Origin: Tieghemiomyces parasiticus
Lineage: Eukaryota; Kickxellomycota; Dimargaritomycetes; Dimargaritales; Dimargaritaceae
Assembly: GCA_027575765.1 (NCBI GenBank)
Contig: JANBPT010000069.1
Coordinates: forward strand, 1 to 64,000
Reading direction: 5' to 3'
DNA length: 64,000 bases
The notes below the pieces were generated by a model. It saw nothing but the letters and a program-made list of their open reading frames with translations, made no database searches and was not told the origin of the DNA. A program made the translations under genes and the position numbers. This document shows, in pieces, positions 44,201 through 54,086 of this stretch (within the stretch, counting starts at the first letter, position 1; every line of letters begins with the position of its first letter).

Positions 44201-45107
44201 GACTTCGCCCGTAGCAGCAGGTGCAAAGCGTGCCGCACCGACGGCCGGGGCCGTCAAGACAAAGAGCGAAGCATCTTTAACAAGGTCTTCGAAGCCGGCC
44301 TCCGAGCCTACGAAACCGTCAGCTGTGTCCGTTGGCCCAGGGTTAACTGAACCCATGGTCAGGCCCGAGCTTCCATCATCTATCCCAGCGGAGACTCCGT
44401 TACCTACAGCCATGGAGCATTCCCGCTCAAAAGCGCCCGAGCCGGCCGCGGTTGGGACGACGGCAGCCGTATCTGATTCTACGACCAATATGCTCACATC
44501 GGATGAACCGTCGTCGTCCAAGGTCCCCAAAGGAGTGGCGCCGACCGTGAATCCGGCCACCCATCCCTCGGTGTCGAATCCAACTCCTCCCACCGAGCCT
44601 CCTACCAACCAGGAGAATGCAGTACCGCCTATCCAACCGGCGACGGGCCCGTCTACCGCTGCCCCTGCCCCTGCCGCTCGCACGTCAGCACCCGCCGCTT
44701 TGCGTCCCACGTTGGCCAACACCACCCCTGCGGAGACCAAAGTGCCCAGGCCGCAGGCAGACGCCCAGCTGGGACTCGGCGAGGCGACCAAGACCGTCCG
44801 CCGCCGTTCAGGCCGCGGTAAACTGCTCCTGAAAATGAACGTCGAGACGCAGCCGGGTAACCACGAGGTCCTGAGCGTGTATGAGGGCGACGCGCCCCAC
44901 CAGGTGGCCCGCGCGTTCTGCCAGACCCACAACATGCTCCGTCTCGAAACCAGCCTCGTTGCCTATATCGAACGCGGGATCGCCAAGCGCCAGCGCCGTA
45001 AATCTGGGCACACCGGAGAGACTACGGCCGTGGACGGTGGTGGTGGCGATATCGCAGCCAATGGGCCCAGTGCAGCGTCCCCTAGTCCCGCTGCGACTGT
45101 GAGCTGA
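41274..45107 (+). CDS. Large F-box/leucine-rich repeat protein
   Basis: One exon, 1277 residues from the first ATG (MASPQSPRPWDALCQG). Residues about 18-60 form an F-box (MMPSRVLRRICHYL, DLLSLAQTARSFETYALEYLWRRP). About 90-430 holds LRRs of the cysteine-containing F-box type (LRALTIYGHCLDDRNLLALA, PRVRVLGLRDSAAVTDEGV, VRLETLSIVRCSGVTDASL). By analogy it would be a substrate receptor of an SCF ubiquitin ligase. Residues about 540-1180 are low-complexity Pro/Ala/Thr/Ser with KKKKRERKRK near 920. A conserved-looking C-terminal block (KLLLKMNVETQPGNHEVL, VYEGDAPHQVARAFCQTHNM) has the look of a small beta-grasp-like domain, but I cannot name it. Substrate unknown. Confidence 0.82.
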   Translation: MASPQSPRPWDALCQGEGLEMMPSRVLRRICHYLTPDPADLLSLAQTARSFETYALEYLWRRPAISSPTGFGRFLTAVTRARHRAPCVRTLNLTVPRAHPLVVSTDDSFIELDAGDLFAPVGRSRQAVHRQVRDSMLADPNMILALVRACENLRALTIYGHCLDDRNLLALASLCPQLRRLAIIGGPRLSSSALARAVCQLPHLRALDLDLDVPLAGHLAALAAISGALLDRLVVTAPDLVGDQVTTLLAQHPALRTLAVAPMASLNSDHIDSWTHTHSHLRSLTLTGGTVDIIALSAIMEHCPQLRHLDLRREASAGPDPAEVDWMMPACANLEALVVDNVAVTDNVLLTLANACPRVRVLGLRDSAAVTDEGVGHVAENVVRLETLSIVRCSGVTDASLTFLRQHQASHLRHVIIEACALQSAAAVERFAADCFNLRLTLIKGTEIVRQPFAYVRNFPLPAPPSEDPDALARLFAPAYPSDHPLSSTAAQRMADEVNRLTTLLATSQGPAARHAESQIAQRWRQYFGPTAARPTRERATSEKRPRPSPAVVVGSVSHLPSRPYPVPTHHRPRPEPQNFLIEHDQDLPRSKHRKSVNQPSLPQKTAILLPPPLPVVAKPGQPYSFRPFIPMVERPPISRVPSNLSTTSSVALSEKRPIAPAPPVLIRWEEWGSVDAPATSLPPPLARTASTASRGTLTSPALHPTGTAASQDSISALISNLARAQQGAKRVATASPVPADGDTDPLEPTSATTSVSPAVVAAVTAPASNPTLVPDTVLPHPSPVPVTMSIQQSNETGVSPAALAAPLPPTDQTMASPDLSNGTSKRTTAPTQDLPTTKTELPTKVVDHPTAANMPDKFVYPPFQAELNGHAVPTIATANGTLTLKPSGSLAAAADVVKPDPVLIVLDSPEPSPKKKKRERKRKTAKVPTDAESTASRPQTPVPGKAATTAATQSPAAATPPKLARRPDSALGSGVTSPVAAGAKRAAPTAGAVKTKSEASLTRSSKPASEPTKPSAVSVGPGLTEPMVRPELPSSIPAETPLPTAMEHSRSKAPEPAAVGTTAAVSDSTTNMLTSDEPSSSKVPKGVAPTVNPATHPSVSNPTPPTEPPTNQENAVPPIQPATGPSTAAPAPAARTSAPAALRPTLANTTPAETKVPRPQADAQLGLGEATKTVRRRSGRGKLLLKMNVETQPGNHEVLSVYEGDAPHQVARAFCQTHNMLRLETSLVAYIERGIAKRQRRKSGHTGETTAVDGGGGDIAANGPSAASPSPAATVS

Positions 45108-45588
45108 TGTGTGAGCGCGGTGGTGATGGGTTCCAGCATCCCTGCATCTCCGTTTCTCGCACGGTTAACCTAGCTCGTTCAATTGTGCACCACCTAGCTG
45201 TTATTTACATTTCCTATAACCGATTTTTTCACTTTAGTTCCACAACTGAAACCCGTCCTATACTCCCTTTCCATATATTTTTTTATACCCGCTCCGTTTT
45301 ATAAAACTCAATATTGGTATCTTGCCTGTAGAGAACCGAGTTTGGTCGGCAGCCTAACAGTTTCTAACCAAATAAGGAAAGTGATCGAGTCAGCTAAAGA
45401 GTAGCGCTATCGCTTCAAGTTTTTTAAAATGCCTAGAACGTGACTGAATTAAGATGTGTTTGACGACCCAGGGGCGCAGAGGGAATGAGGGGGAAACCAG
45501 CCGAAGCATTGAAGTATACTAGGGTGTATCCCACGGCCACGTATCCTTCCTCCACGACGGTAAGATACCCTAAGCTCGGCCCCGGTTC
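45108..45588. other. Gap between convergent F-box/LRR and HELLS-type genes
   Basis: 481 bp of AT-rich 3'-flanking DNA shared by two convergent genes; nothing else seen. Confidence 0.5.
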
Positions 45589-48500
45589 TCACTCACATTC
45601 AGTCTTCGTGGCCAGGGCATCATTTTGCACGTCCGCGACGGGTTCCACCGCGGCGAACAGGTTACCACTGTCCTTCTCGGTGCTGCATGCGTAGGCGGCC
45701 TCCGACCGGTCGAGCAAACGGTCGAGATCAGCATCGCTTAGGATCTGGGCCAAACAATAGTCGTAGAGTTCTTGGGCGGTGGCGGTGGCTGGGTCAAACT
45801 CCGGTGTCTGACCTTTAGATTTGGGCTTGGCGGCGGTTCGGGCAGACCGCGCCCGTTTAGCCGGCGGCGATGATGATGATGATGATGACTCGGTCGGTAC
45901 CTCCTTCTTCGTGCCGGCGTCCGCCCGCACGGTAATCCCGGTCGCACCCTCGGCCTTGGCCTTGGCTTCGAGTGTCTGTAAGATCTGGGTGACCTGCGGG
46001 CTAAGCATCACGTGTTCGTGCTCGTCGGCAGTGAGCACGGCGGCTAGTTCGTCGGCGGTCATCTTGGACATGGGCTGGGAAGCGGATGGTGCCGTGCCAA
46101 GAGGGGGTGGTACGGACGAGCCCGCGGCAGTAGCGGCGGCCGCACTCGCCCCGCCCTTGAATTTACTCTTGTGGATGACGAGCCGTTCGAGCTTCCGCTT
46201 GGAGTTGGCACGGTTAAGCACATGGCGTTCGACCGAATTGGCAGTGACCAACCGGTAGATAATAACGGGCTTGGTCTGGCCAATCCGGTGGACGCGGTCC
46301 TGGGCTTGAAGGTCCATCTGGGGGTTCCAGTCGCTGTCGTGCAGGATGACCGTGTCGGCAGCCGTCAGATTAATACCGAGGCCACCGGCGCGGGTGGACA
46401 AAAGGAATACCTTGATGGACGGATCACTGTTGAATCGGTCAATATTAGACCGTCGTTCGTCCTGTTGGACGTTGCCGTCGATCCGGCAGCAGTCCCACCC
46501 GCGCAGGTCACGCACGTAGCACTCTAGAATATCGAGCATCCGTGTCATTTGCGAAAAAATGAGGACCCGGTGGCCCCGGCGGAAGAGCTGTGGGAGGAGA
46601 CGGTCTAGGAGCATCAGCTTGCCAGCCGAAAAGATGAGGTGGTCGTTCACCACCATCTCGCCCGTCGTAGGGTCCAACGGGTAGTCAAAGAGGTACGGGT
46701 GGTTGCACGTCTTGAGCATCTGTACCATCTTCATCTGCAAATGGCCCCGGTTAACCGCCCGCGTCGCATCGCTGCTGTTCACCGAGGTGGCCAGGCGGTT
46801 GATCCGCGCCCAGTTCTCCGCCTCCCGCTCCGCCTTGAGTGCGGCCGCTGCCTCCAGACGGTGCATGTGGTCGTCAAACTCCATGTCGTCGTCTAGGTTG
46901 TCACTGACCCGTGTGCCTCGGCGGGACGAGCGGCGAGGTGCCGGGGTCACCGTTACATCGCTGACGGCTGTGGTATCTGGATCGGCGGGCGACGGGGCAG
47001 GGCTTGTCGCTGCGGGGTCCTTGTCATCGGACTCTCCAGCCTCTACCGGCTCCTGATCCGCTTTGGACGGGGAACCGCCCAACAGAGTAGCCTCGTCGTC
47101 GTCCAGATAGGTGTCTTTATCACCGTCCGCCGAGCCTTCCTTAGTCTCTGCCGTCAGCCGCCCAGCAATAAACTCACGAATTTCGCCCCGTCGGATGGCG
47201 TTGTAATAGGAGGTCTGGAGGTGGGTGAGCGGGGCGTAAATGACATACTCACGCTTCTTGGGCAGGTCCTTCTCGACGTCCGACTTGAGGCGGCGCAGCA
47301 GAAACGGTTTGAGGATGTGGTGAAGCTTGGACACGATACTGTGCGAGGCCTCCTCGCTGACGATCCGGGACTGACCACTGACGTCGTCGAGGTTAGAAAA
47401 ATCGAACCAACTTTCGAAACTGGCCGGATCGTCAAAGATCTCGGGCAGGAGGAAATTGAGCAAGGCCCAGAGCTCGGAGATTCGGTTCTGCAGCGGGGTG
47501 CCCGTGAGGAGAAGCCGGTTGGCCGACCGGTAAGTCTTGAGCTCCTGCACCAGCTTACAATTAAGGTTCTTGAGACGGTGTCCCTCGTCGACGATAATGT
47601 ACTTCCATCGGTAGCGCGCCAGGTACTTGCGGTCGTTCATTACCAGCTCATAGGTTGTACACACCACGGGGAAGGTCGGCCCCTCGGTAGCCAGGCGACG
47701 GCGGCGCAGGCGGCTCCGTTCCTCCGGTAAACCGTGGTAGAGCAGAACGGGAATGTCGGGCGTAAACCGTTGGAACTCATTGACCCAGTTGGACAGGGTC
47801 GATAGCGGGCACACCACCAAAAAGGGGCCCCAAACCTGGCGTTCGCGCAGGAAGGCCAAGAAGGATATCGTCTGTAGGGTCTTGCCCAGGCCCATCTCGT
47901 CGGCCAGGATTCCGTTGAGGCCGTTCTCATAAAGACTCACCATCCACTCCAGCCCGGCCAGCTGGTACTCGCGCATGGTACCGCCGGTCACGAGGGCTGG
48001 CTGACGGGCCGAGGGACTGGGGCGCACAGCAGCGGGGGTTTCGGAGGCCCCCGCGCCCTGCGCGCGCACAGTAGCAGCATCAAGTACGTGGGCGTCGGTG
48101 ATCACGTCGCTAATCTTGTACGCGCCGCCTTTGGGGGTCAGGGCCTCGCCCTTACGCTTTCGACCCCGGCGCTTGCCTGTCGGGGTGGCTAGGGCGTCAG
48201 TGTTCTCTTTGCTGCCGCTGGGGGTGCTGGGTGACGTGGTGGAGGCGGCCGCCGCTGCACGTTCGCGCTGCTCGCGTTGCTGCTGCTCGAGTTTACTGGT
48301 AAGAAAGTTGGCGTAAACGGTCGACTTTTGTAGGAGGTAGTTGAGACGCTGAAACCGTTGCTGCTGGTCGTGGCGTTGGAATTCTTCCTTGGCCGTATGG
48401 GAGGGGTCAGTGACGGGAGTGGACGTGGGGGCCGGGGAGGCCGTGGAGAGACTGGACGGGGTGGGCACGTCAGCGGGGTCGGCGATGTGAGCGGCCGCGG

Positions 48501-48618
48501 GAGGCAGGGTGTCGGGGGTATTCATGGCTACGTCGTCGCTGGGGCTGGGGCCCTTGGGGCCAGTGACTACGGCTTCGCCGTCGGCCGGGGGTGTGGCGTT
48601 GGTGATAGGGGACAACAT
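45589..48618 (-). CDS. SNF2-family chromatin remodeler, LSH/HELLS/DDM1/Irc5 type
   Basis: ATP-dependent nucleosome remodeler; relatives maintain DNA methylation and silence repeats (DDM1, HELLS) or aid cohesin loading (Irc5). One exon, 1009 residues from the ATG at 48618 (MLSPITNATPPADG); the frame further upstream has no ATG. The N-terminus is disordered with an Arg/Gln-rich coiled-coil-like stretch near 130. Helicase motifs: MREYQLAGLEWM, DEMGLGKTLQTISFLA (I), VVCPLSTLSNW (Ia), DEGHRLKN (II), LTGTPLQN (III), FSQMTRMLDILE (IV), STRAGGLGINLTAADTVI (V) and QAQDRVHRIGQ (VI). The LSH subgroup is indicated by WFDFSNLDD and by VSKLHHILKPFLLRRLKSDV followed by PKKREYVIYAPLT. Between the two lobes is an acidic, Pro/Ser-rich insert. 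A His-free acidic-Ser C-terminus follows. Confidence 0.9.
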   Translation of the reverse strand: MLSPITNATPPADGEAVVTGPKGPSPSDDVAMNTPDTLPPAAAHIADPADVPTPSSLSTASPAPTSTPVTDPSHTAKEEFQRHDQQQRFQRLNYLLQKSTVYANFLTSKLEQQQREQRERAAAAASTTSPSTPSGSKENTDALATPTGKRRGRKRKGEALTPKGGAYKISDVITDAHVLDAATVRAQGAGASETPAAVRPSPSARQPALVTGGTMREYQLAGLEWMVSLYENGLNGILADEMGLGKTLQTISFLAFLRERQVWGPFLVVCPLSTLSNWVNEFQRFTPDIPVLLYHGLPEERSRLRRRRLATEGPTFPVVCTTYELVMNDRKYLARYRWKYIIVDEGHRLKNLNCKLVQELKTYRSANRLLLTGTPLQNRISELWALLNFLLPEIFDDPASFESWFDFSNLDDVSGQSRIVSEEASHSIVSKLHHILKPFLLRRLKSDVEKDLPKKREYVIYAPLTHLQTSYYNAIRRGEIREFIAGRLTAETKEGSADGDKDTYLDDDEATLLGGSPSKADQEPVEAGESDDKDPAATSPAPSPADPDTTAVSDVTVTPAPRRSSRRGTRVSDNLDDDMEFDDHMHRLEAAAALKAEREAENWARINRLATSVNSSDATRAVNRGHLQMKMVQMLKTCNHPYLFDYPLDPTTGEMVVNDHLIFSAGKLMLLDRLLPQLFRRGHRVLIFSQMTRMLDILECYVRDLRGWDCCRIDGNVQQDERRSNIDRFNSDPSIKVFLLSTRAGGLGINLTAADTVILHDSDWNPQMDLQAQDRVHRIGQTKPVIIYRLVTANSVERHVLNRANSKRKLERLVIHKSKFKGGASAAAATAAGSSVPPPLGTAPSASQPMSKMTADELAAVLTADEHEHVMLSPQVTQILQTLEAKAKAEGATGITVRADAGTKKEVPTESSSSSSSPPAKRARSARTAAKPKSKGQTPEFDPATATAQELYDYCLAQILSDADLDRLLDRSEAAYACSTEKDSGNLFAAVEPVADVQNDALATKTECE

Positions 48619-50212
48619 GCCGACGCTGGGACTAGCGCAGATTCCGAACAGGCCTTGGCCGAAGGGTCCAATATGCTGAACAAGGCGGGGGAGAGCGAAG
48701 TAGGACAGCGCCTGGGGCGGTGGTGCTGACGCGAAGGCTAAACAAAAACAGGGGGCGATGGCTGACGGTTGCGGACACCGTACTAGAGCCGCAGTGAAAG
48801 AGGAAGTGGGTGGTGGCAAAGCTAGGCGAAGGCAAATTCAGAAGCGTCAAGTAGGAGACAAGACAAAGAAGGTTGGCTCTGGCAAAACACGTTGTGAACT
48901 AAAGTGGGCAGGCGACCGTACGAGTCAGATATGTCTTCAGACGCAGGAGGGCACAGACGATTGCCTGTCCACGGCCAATTGGCGTGTACCGTAATGCAAA
49001 TGTCAGGCCAGTGGAAGAAAAAAATGTCGGCTGTGGCGCCGCAGCAATCAGCCGGGCGGGCGGAGTGGAGCCCCAAGCCGAATAGAGAGATGGTGGTGCT
49101 GGCCAATCGGCGGGGGGGGAAATATACCACGCGACTCATCGTGAGGCGCTCCCCCCCCCCCCAGATTGATACGGCCCAGTTGGCCGTTTTCAATGGGCCA
49201 GGTGAGCATGCGTGCTGTGGGATTTCCCCAGGGCAGTGAGGCTTCACCAGTTGCTAATACACACTCGCCCCCGCCAACGATCAAGGTTCTGGCGTGTTCG
49301 GTGCGCTGAGTAGTAGCGGCGGGCTCCATCGGCCAGGAGAAGGCATGGAGCAACCAGGCCACGGCTACATGTCAACACGGCAGCCAGGGGCATCACAGTG
49401 AAGGTGCGATAACTGGCTGTGCGGGTGACTGGAGGGGACTGAATGGCATCGGCCTCAGGCAAAGCCGTACCCAAGCGGCTTATGGTATGTAGAAGCAGTG
49501 GCTAGCGAGCAGTCTCTCTCTCTCAACCCTTAACAGCGCATTTCAACATGCCTAAAACTGAGTCCTTAAGCGGTGCTTATCTACATACCCCGATGGCATG
49601 TTCACTTGTACCATTTCAGTACTTAATCCGCCCGAAACGCCCACCCCCTTCTGCCCACTTTCGACGAAAAGCAATGTCCCTCCTGGATTTGCAGGGTGCA
49701 GCGCTCTGACGTATCTCGGAAGGCGAGCACCCACCCACCACCCCGTCACAGGGGCGCGGCAGGATCCGAGTAGTATCTCCTTAAGAGATGGGTGAAGTCC
49801 AGCGTCCCAAGCGGCTGAAGGTCGGCCATCTCTAGTCGTGCGACTCCCGCACTGGGGCGCAATGACGGCAACATACGGCCGACGGTGACGATTTGTTGTC
49901 GTGGTTGGCTGCTGACAGGCCTCCTATCCTTCATCGGGAACACCCTCTTGTTCTAGAAGCCAACGCCTGGGGCTATGTTGCTGGTTTATATATCTCCATC
50001 CTCACTAGACTTGACGCCCGCCATATCCATCCGTCTTCACTGGTCTCCGCTGCCTAGCCTCCCGCCTAGTATCCAGTCGTGATACTTTTCTGGGCCTACC
50101 GTCCACTTAACCAACACCTCTCCCCTCGCCTAGCTTCACTCCCCACTCGACCCAACCACCGTCCCATTCTCGCAGACCAGTTTAGCCCAGTTATCAGAGA
50201 CGTTCTACTACC
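48619..50212. promoter_or_regulatory. Upstream region of HELLS-type gene and unknown gene
   Basis: 1.6 kb between divergent genes. A run of 12 C lies at about 49151-49162. The 200 bp before 50213 are pyrimidine-rich with a TTTATATAT at about 49985, a possible core promoter. No convincing frame. Confidence 0.4.
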
Positions 50213-51541
50213 ATGTCCAGCCACCCGCGGTACGGAGTGGGCCCGGCCTTCGGCTTCCCAATACCCCGGACGTCCCCTGCTCCCCTGGCGGTTGACTTGA
50301 CCGATGCCTACAGCCCTTCGTTTGCGTCGGCTCAGACCTATACCACCATAATGTCCGCATCAATCGCCGAGCGGCTCTCAGGCCAGGCCGACCGTACCCC
50401 ACCCGAGCTACTGTTGCCCAGGCCATTCAACCCGGTTCAAGACAGGCCCGACACGCCAACCAGACTCCTCTGCAACGGTGTGACTTTACCCTCCAGCCCC
50501 TCATCGGCATACTTCACCTCGCACTTCTCTCCCGTCCACCTGGGCCGGCAGGGGTCCTCCCCCTTTCTCACCGTTCTAGATAGGGAAGCGGTTCCTTACG
50601 GTACTCCCATAACCTCACCTGTCGCAGATGTCGAGACCGTCGCCACCGAGCCCGCTGCCGGCCCCGCCCTCACTACGGGACCCGATACGCTGTCGCAGAC
50701 CACCTTTGAGCTGCCGCCGAGCACCGACTCCAGCCTGAACCCCCTTGATTTTATGACCTCTAGTCAGCGTGAACCATGGCTAGAGCCACAGAAGGAGTCG
50801 GCTGAGGTAGCAGCAGGCTCATCGGAGCCGTCGTGGTTCAGTCCGCCCTCACTACGCAGCGAGTTTAGCTGCGCGTCGCGCTGCAGCGGATGTCGTCGCC
50901 GTTCGTTCAGCCGCACCTGCCGTCCGTTTGGTCACCTCCGGCCCACAGCCAACTACCCGGTTTGGAAACTGGACCAGTTACGGGCAGAGATTCAGCTGCG
51001 AGCCTTGGCTACGGCAAAGATTACCACGCCCGGGCCAGCTCCTTCAATAGCTTCGACCTCAGTTGCCTCAACACCCCCGCCTAAACCGATGCCCGGATCT
51101 CCTGCATTGGGTGGCGGTCGTACCAGTCCTGGCTCACTAGCCGGATCAACCCGAGAGACGAACAGTTCTACTGCGGCCGCACCTAATGACAGTACAGGTG
51201 CGACAACTCATAAGCTGTGGGAAGAAGTACTTGCTCTTCGCAGGACAAATCGAAACCAGGCTGCCCGGATCGTGCAGCTCGAGGTCCAACTAGCGCGGAC
51301 CACCGAACGGTTCGCAAGCCACAGAATGGTGAATGTGGCGCGCCAAGGCCAGGCCCTCACGATCATGGCCGAGCGGACCCGCATGCTGGAGGGCCTGGTC
51401 ATCAATTACCAGCGCTCATTGGCCCTAAACATCGATCTGAGGGTTGAGGTTAACAAACCCATTAAGCCCACACCGAATTCGGGCTCAATGACCCCGGCGT
51501 TTCCCTTTCCTAAGGTCACCCCCGTGCGGAATAGTAAATAG
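50213..51541 (+). CDS. Unrecognised protein with C-terminal coiled coil
   Basis: 442 residues in one exon; ATG context TACTACCATGTCC. I do not recognise it. The first 230 residues are Pro/Ser/Thr-rich and probably disordered. Residues about 220-240 hold five Cys and many Arg (CASRCSGCRRRSFSRTCR). Residues about 330-410 form a likely coiled coil (LWEEVLALRRTNRNQAARIV, LEVQLARTTERF). No signal peptide and no membrane segment. It lies upstream of another unrecognised gene on the same strand, 304 bp away. A structural or scaffolding role is possible, but this is only inference from composition. Confidence 0.65.
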   Translation: MSSHPRYGVGPAFGFPIPRTSPAPLAVDLTDAYSPSFASAQTYTTIMSASIAERLSGQADRTPPELLLPRPFNPVQDRPDTPTRLLCNGVTLPSSPSSAYFTSHFSPVHLGRQGSSPFLTVLDREAVPYGTPITSPVADVETVATEPAAGPALTTGPDTLSQTTFELPPSTDSSLNPLDFMTSSQREPWLEPQKESAEVAAGSSEPSWFSPPSLRSEFSCASRCSGCRRRSFSRTCRPFGHLRPTANYPVWKLDQLRAEIQLRALATAKITTPGPAPSIASTSVASTPPPKPMPGSPALGGGRTSPGSLAGSTRETNSSTAAAPNDSTGATTHKLWEEVLALRRTNRNQAARIVQLEVQLARTTERFASHRMVNVARQGQALTIMAERTRMLEGLVINYQRSLALNIDLRVEVNKPIKPTPNSGSMTPAFPFPKVTPVRNSK

Positions 51542-51845
51542 CTCACTAGCATCTAATTCGATCCCCGGCGCTGTCCCCTCCCTGACTATATGCGCTGCCC
51601 TTCACCACTCGACTGGGGTAACCAACCACTAAATATCTGCTCTGTACGCATACACCCCGATACGACTAACTCCGCATGGGTACAATGGGCGTCTCCACTC
51701 TGACGTTGAATAGACTTTGACTCCCATACCCCGACCCCATATTTTCTTCCCACTCCCTCCTGAACGATCCGGTCCGTCAACACTTTGACAGCCACTGTGT
51801 CCCGTATATTAAACTCACACCTACCAACTCTATTATATCTGTCAA
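51542..51845. other. Gap with possible TATA element
   Basis: 304 bp; CGTATATTAAAC at about 51803-51814 lies 35 bp upstream of the next ATG and could be its TATA element. Confidence 0.4.
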
Positions 51846-52856
51846 ATGCCTCACCGGATTAGCCCATGCCGCGACGCGCCCCCCGCTAGCCACCACGGTA
51901 CGAGGAGCCTATCCCACCGCCGAGTAGCCACCCTGGCGGACACCCCCAGCCACCCAGTGCCCATGCAACCTGCGAGCATCACCGCACCAGTCCAGATTGC
52001 GCAGTACACGCTCACACAGCACTGGCACTACCCTGCTGAACCCAACCAAGGCGGTCACTTAGACACCTACTACTTGGCCTATCGCAAGCTCTACGCCCTG
52101 AGCTACTACTATGCCGCTCGTTGGCTGTACAGTTACCTAAGTCCTCGCGAACGTTGCGATGCCGGCCCCTTGGCCACAGCCAACTTCAACTTGGCCATCG
52201 ACTACCCTAACATCCTCCGCCACGAGTTTGACGCCCACGGGTTCAGCGAGGTGGGAGTCTGCGCACTCCTTCCGTACCGCGCCCTCCTAATCCGTCGCTG
52301 GATCCTCATGGGCCTTGAAGTAGACCCGGACTGCAGGCGACCTTTTCCTGACGCCGAGACCACCGTATGGCGTGATGCAGTTTCTAAACAATATATTGAC
52401 GAACTCGCTTACCAAGCCATCGGCCGTGCCAACGATGCCTGCAAAATCGTCATCTGGGCCGCTAAGGTTTACATGCGCCGGAAACAAACGGACGGAAGTC
52501 CTGGTCGGATCCCGACCCGCAGCCAAACTCGGCGTCTTGCTTCCCTGAGCATCGAAGGGGCCGGGTCGGGTGACTCGCAGACTCGGCAGTGGGCAAACCG
52601 GATTACCCAGCTCAACAGCAAGATCCAGGTGCTGCAAGCATTGCGCAGCATAGACCGTCAGGCCTGGTCGTCGCAACCATTGACTGGCGTTCGTGGGGTA
52701 CCGTTGGCCACCGTGATGGATTGGTTGGGTATCCGGCTGATGGATCCTGTCACCACTTGTCTTGATCTCGAGCACATCCTGCAGCATGTCACTCGCGACT
52801 ACGCGGACAAATACCAGACGGTGTTTCAAGAGTGTCTACCTTTCACTGGCAATTAA
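51846..52856 (+). CDS. Unrecognised 336-residue protein
   Basis: One exon. I do not recognise the family. From the second Met (51963) the sequence has a folded look, rich in Tyr, Leu and Ala (YYLAYRKLYALSYYYAARWL, ALLPYRALLIRRWILMGLEV), which suggests alpha-helices. It ends with VFQECLPFTGN. No signal peptide is evident at either Met. Codon use is like that of its neighbours. The N-terminal 39 residues (to the second Met) are Arg/Pro/Ser-rich and may not be translated. Lineage-specific protein is the simplest reading. Confidence 0.65.
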   Translation: MPHRISPCRDAPPASHHGTRSLSHRRVATLADTPSHPVPMQPASITAPVQIAQYTLTQHWHYPAEPNQGGHLDTYYLAYRKLYALSYYYAARWLYSYLSPRERCDAGPLATANFNLAIDYPNILRHEFDAHGFSEVGVCALLPYRALLIRRWILMGLEVDPDCRRPFPDAETTVWRDAVSKQYIDELAYQAIGRANDACKIVIWAAKVYMRRKQTDGSPGRIPTRSQTRRLASLSIEGAGSGDSQTRQWANRITQLNSKIQVLQALRSIDRQAWSSQPLTGVRGVPLATVMDWLGIRLMDPVTTCLDLEHILQHVTRDYADKYQTVFQECLPFTGN

Positions 52857-53263
52857 TGACCGCAGGACGGAACGTATTAAAACTTAATGGCATAGTAAAT
52901 TGTGGTTATCGATTTTGACGGTACTCAGGGACGATACTCACTACCACAATCGATACCATGGCTCATACGCCATGTTAGCTACACACTGATAGGGTACGTG
53001 GCTAGTGACTCAGTCTCATTACAACCAATGCCCTCTTGCTTGAAAACGTCGACAACAATAACTAATTACGGGGAAAACCTGAACATAACAGGTACTCCCT
53101 GCAGAACACCGGAAAATATCCAACATATAACAAGGACACCCCACGACTTCAGCGTAATTCTAGGTCAATCGCTATCACCCCTTCCATGAATGCTTATCTA
53201 TGACCCATAGGTTACCTATTTTGAGATTTGAAAAATTATCATACTTCCTCAAAGGTGAGGAAT
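52857..53263. other. AT-rich gap before the second LTR pair
   Basis: 407 bp with no firm gene. An inverted pair ATTGTGGT ... ACCACAAT occurs near 52900 and 52949. Confidence 0.45.
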
Positions 53264-53740
53264 TGTAAAGCGGACCGATATCTGGGAGTCGGCCCCGCTT
53301 TCAAAAGAACCTCCGGGACGGAGTGGAGAGTTCAGGAAGGTACAGTCGGAACCGGGCTGTCCGAATCTATAGCGCAAAGTTTGGTATGTTAACTATTAAC
53401 AGAGAAAACCTATAAATATAATCTATAACGTGTATTAATAAGCGAGCTAAAAGGGATATCAATATAAGAAATTACTAACGGGATAGTGCCAACGGATGGC
53501 ACTATGGGACAAGGATTGGGAATAAAGCTGCCGGGCCCTGTGTTGCATATTTGGGCCCGGCTTATATACTATGACTGAAAATGAATGATCTACGGTTATT
53601 GGTCAAGGGCCTGGTTAGGCCCCCGTCTCTCCCGGGCCTCTCCCAAAGGTTGCCCAGTTCTCTATTCGTCTTTTCTTTCATTATGCGTATAGGCGCGGCC
53701 TATTACAGCTCCTTAAAGGCAGAAGCCGTGCTCTGCTTCA
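53264..53740 (+). mobile_element. Solo LTR, family A (copy 2)
   Basis: 477 bp, same family and orientation as 17097-17572, from TGTAAAGCGG to TGCTTCA, with many substitutions but few length changes. The hairpins AGTGCCA/TGGCACT and GCCGGGCCC/GGGCCCGGC are kept. Flanks GGAAT and AGAAT match at four of five bases, a possible worn target duplication. Here it lies before family B, the reverse of the first locus. Confidence 0.85.
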
Positions 53741-53748
53741 CAGAATTT

Positions 53749-54076
53749 TGTTGTGCCTTGTTAATTAATGCGGTCGAATTCGATTATTAAAGGGTTTATA
53801 AAAGACATGGTTTTTCAGGGAAAAGGTGTCGATTTATTACTAGGCGCAACAGGAACAATATATATACTAAAAAATAGACTACTGTTGGATGGTGGAGCCT
53901 ACTGTCAATGGGGTTGTCGTCATATTACCACCATCGGCAGGAGCTAGCGCAAACGAGCTAAAAGAATACCCTTCTGGCGGCCACATCCGGTAGCTACCGG
54001 AGCTAACGAAATATCCGAAACAAATGAACCGAGCTCAGGTACCCGGCTAATAACGTAATAGCCTTGGCGTACAACA
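53749..54076 (+). mobile_element. Solo LTR, family B (copy 2)
   Basis: 328 bp from TGTTGTGCC to GGCGTACAACA; the ends are near-perfect inverted repeats with the TG...CA of LTRs. AATTT precedes and AATAT follows, matching at four of five bases. It contains TATAAAAG about 55 bp inside the start. It ends 10 bp upstream of tRNA-Gly. Confidence 0.82.
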
Positions 54077-54086
54077 AATATCAGAG

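Noticed and set aside
48619..48819. Upstream extension of the HELLS-type protein
   Set aside because: The frame there has no ATG; the first Met is at 48618.
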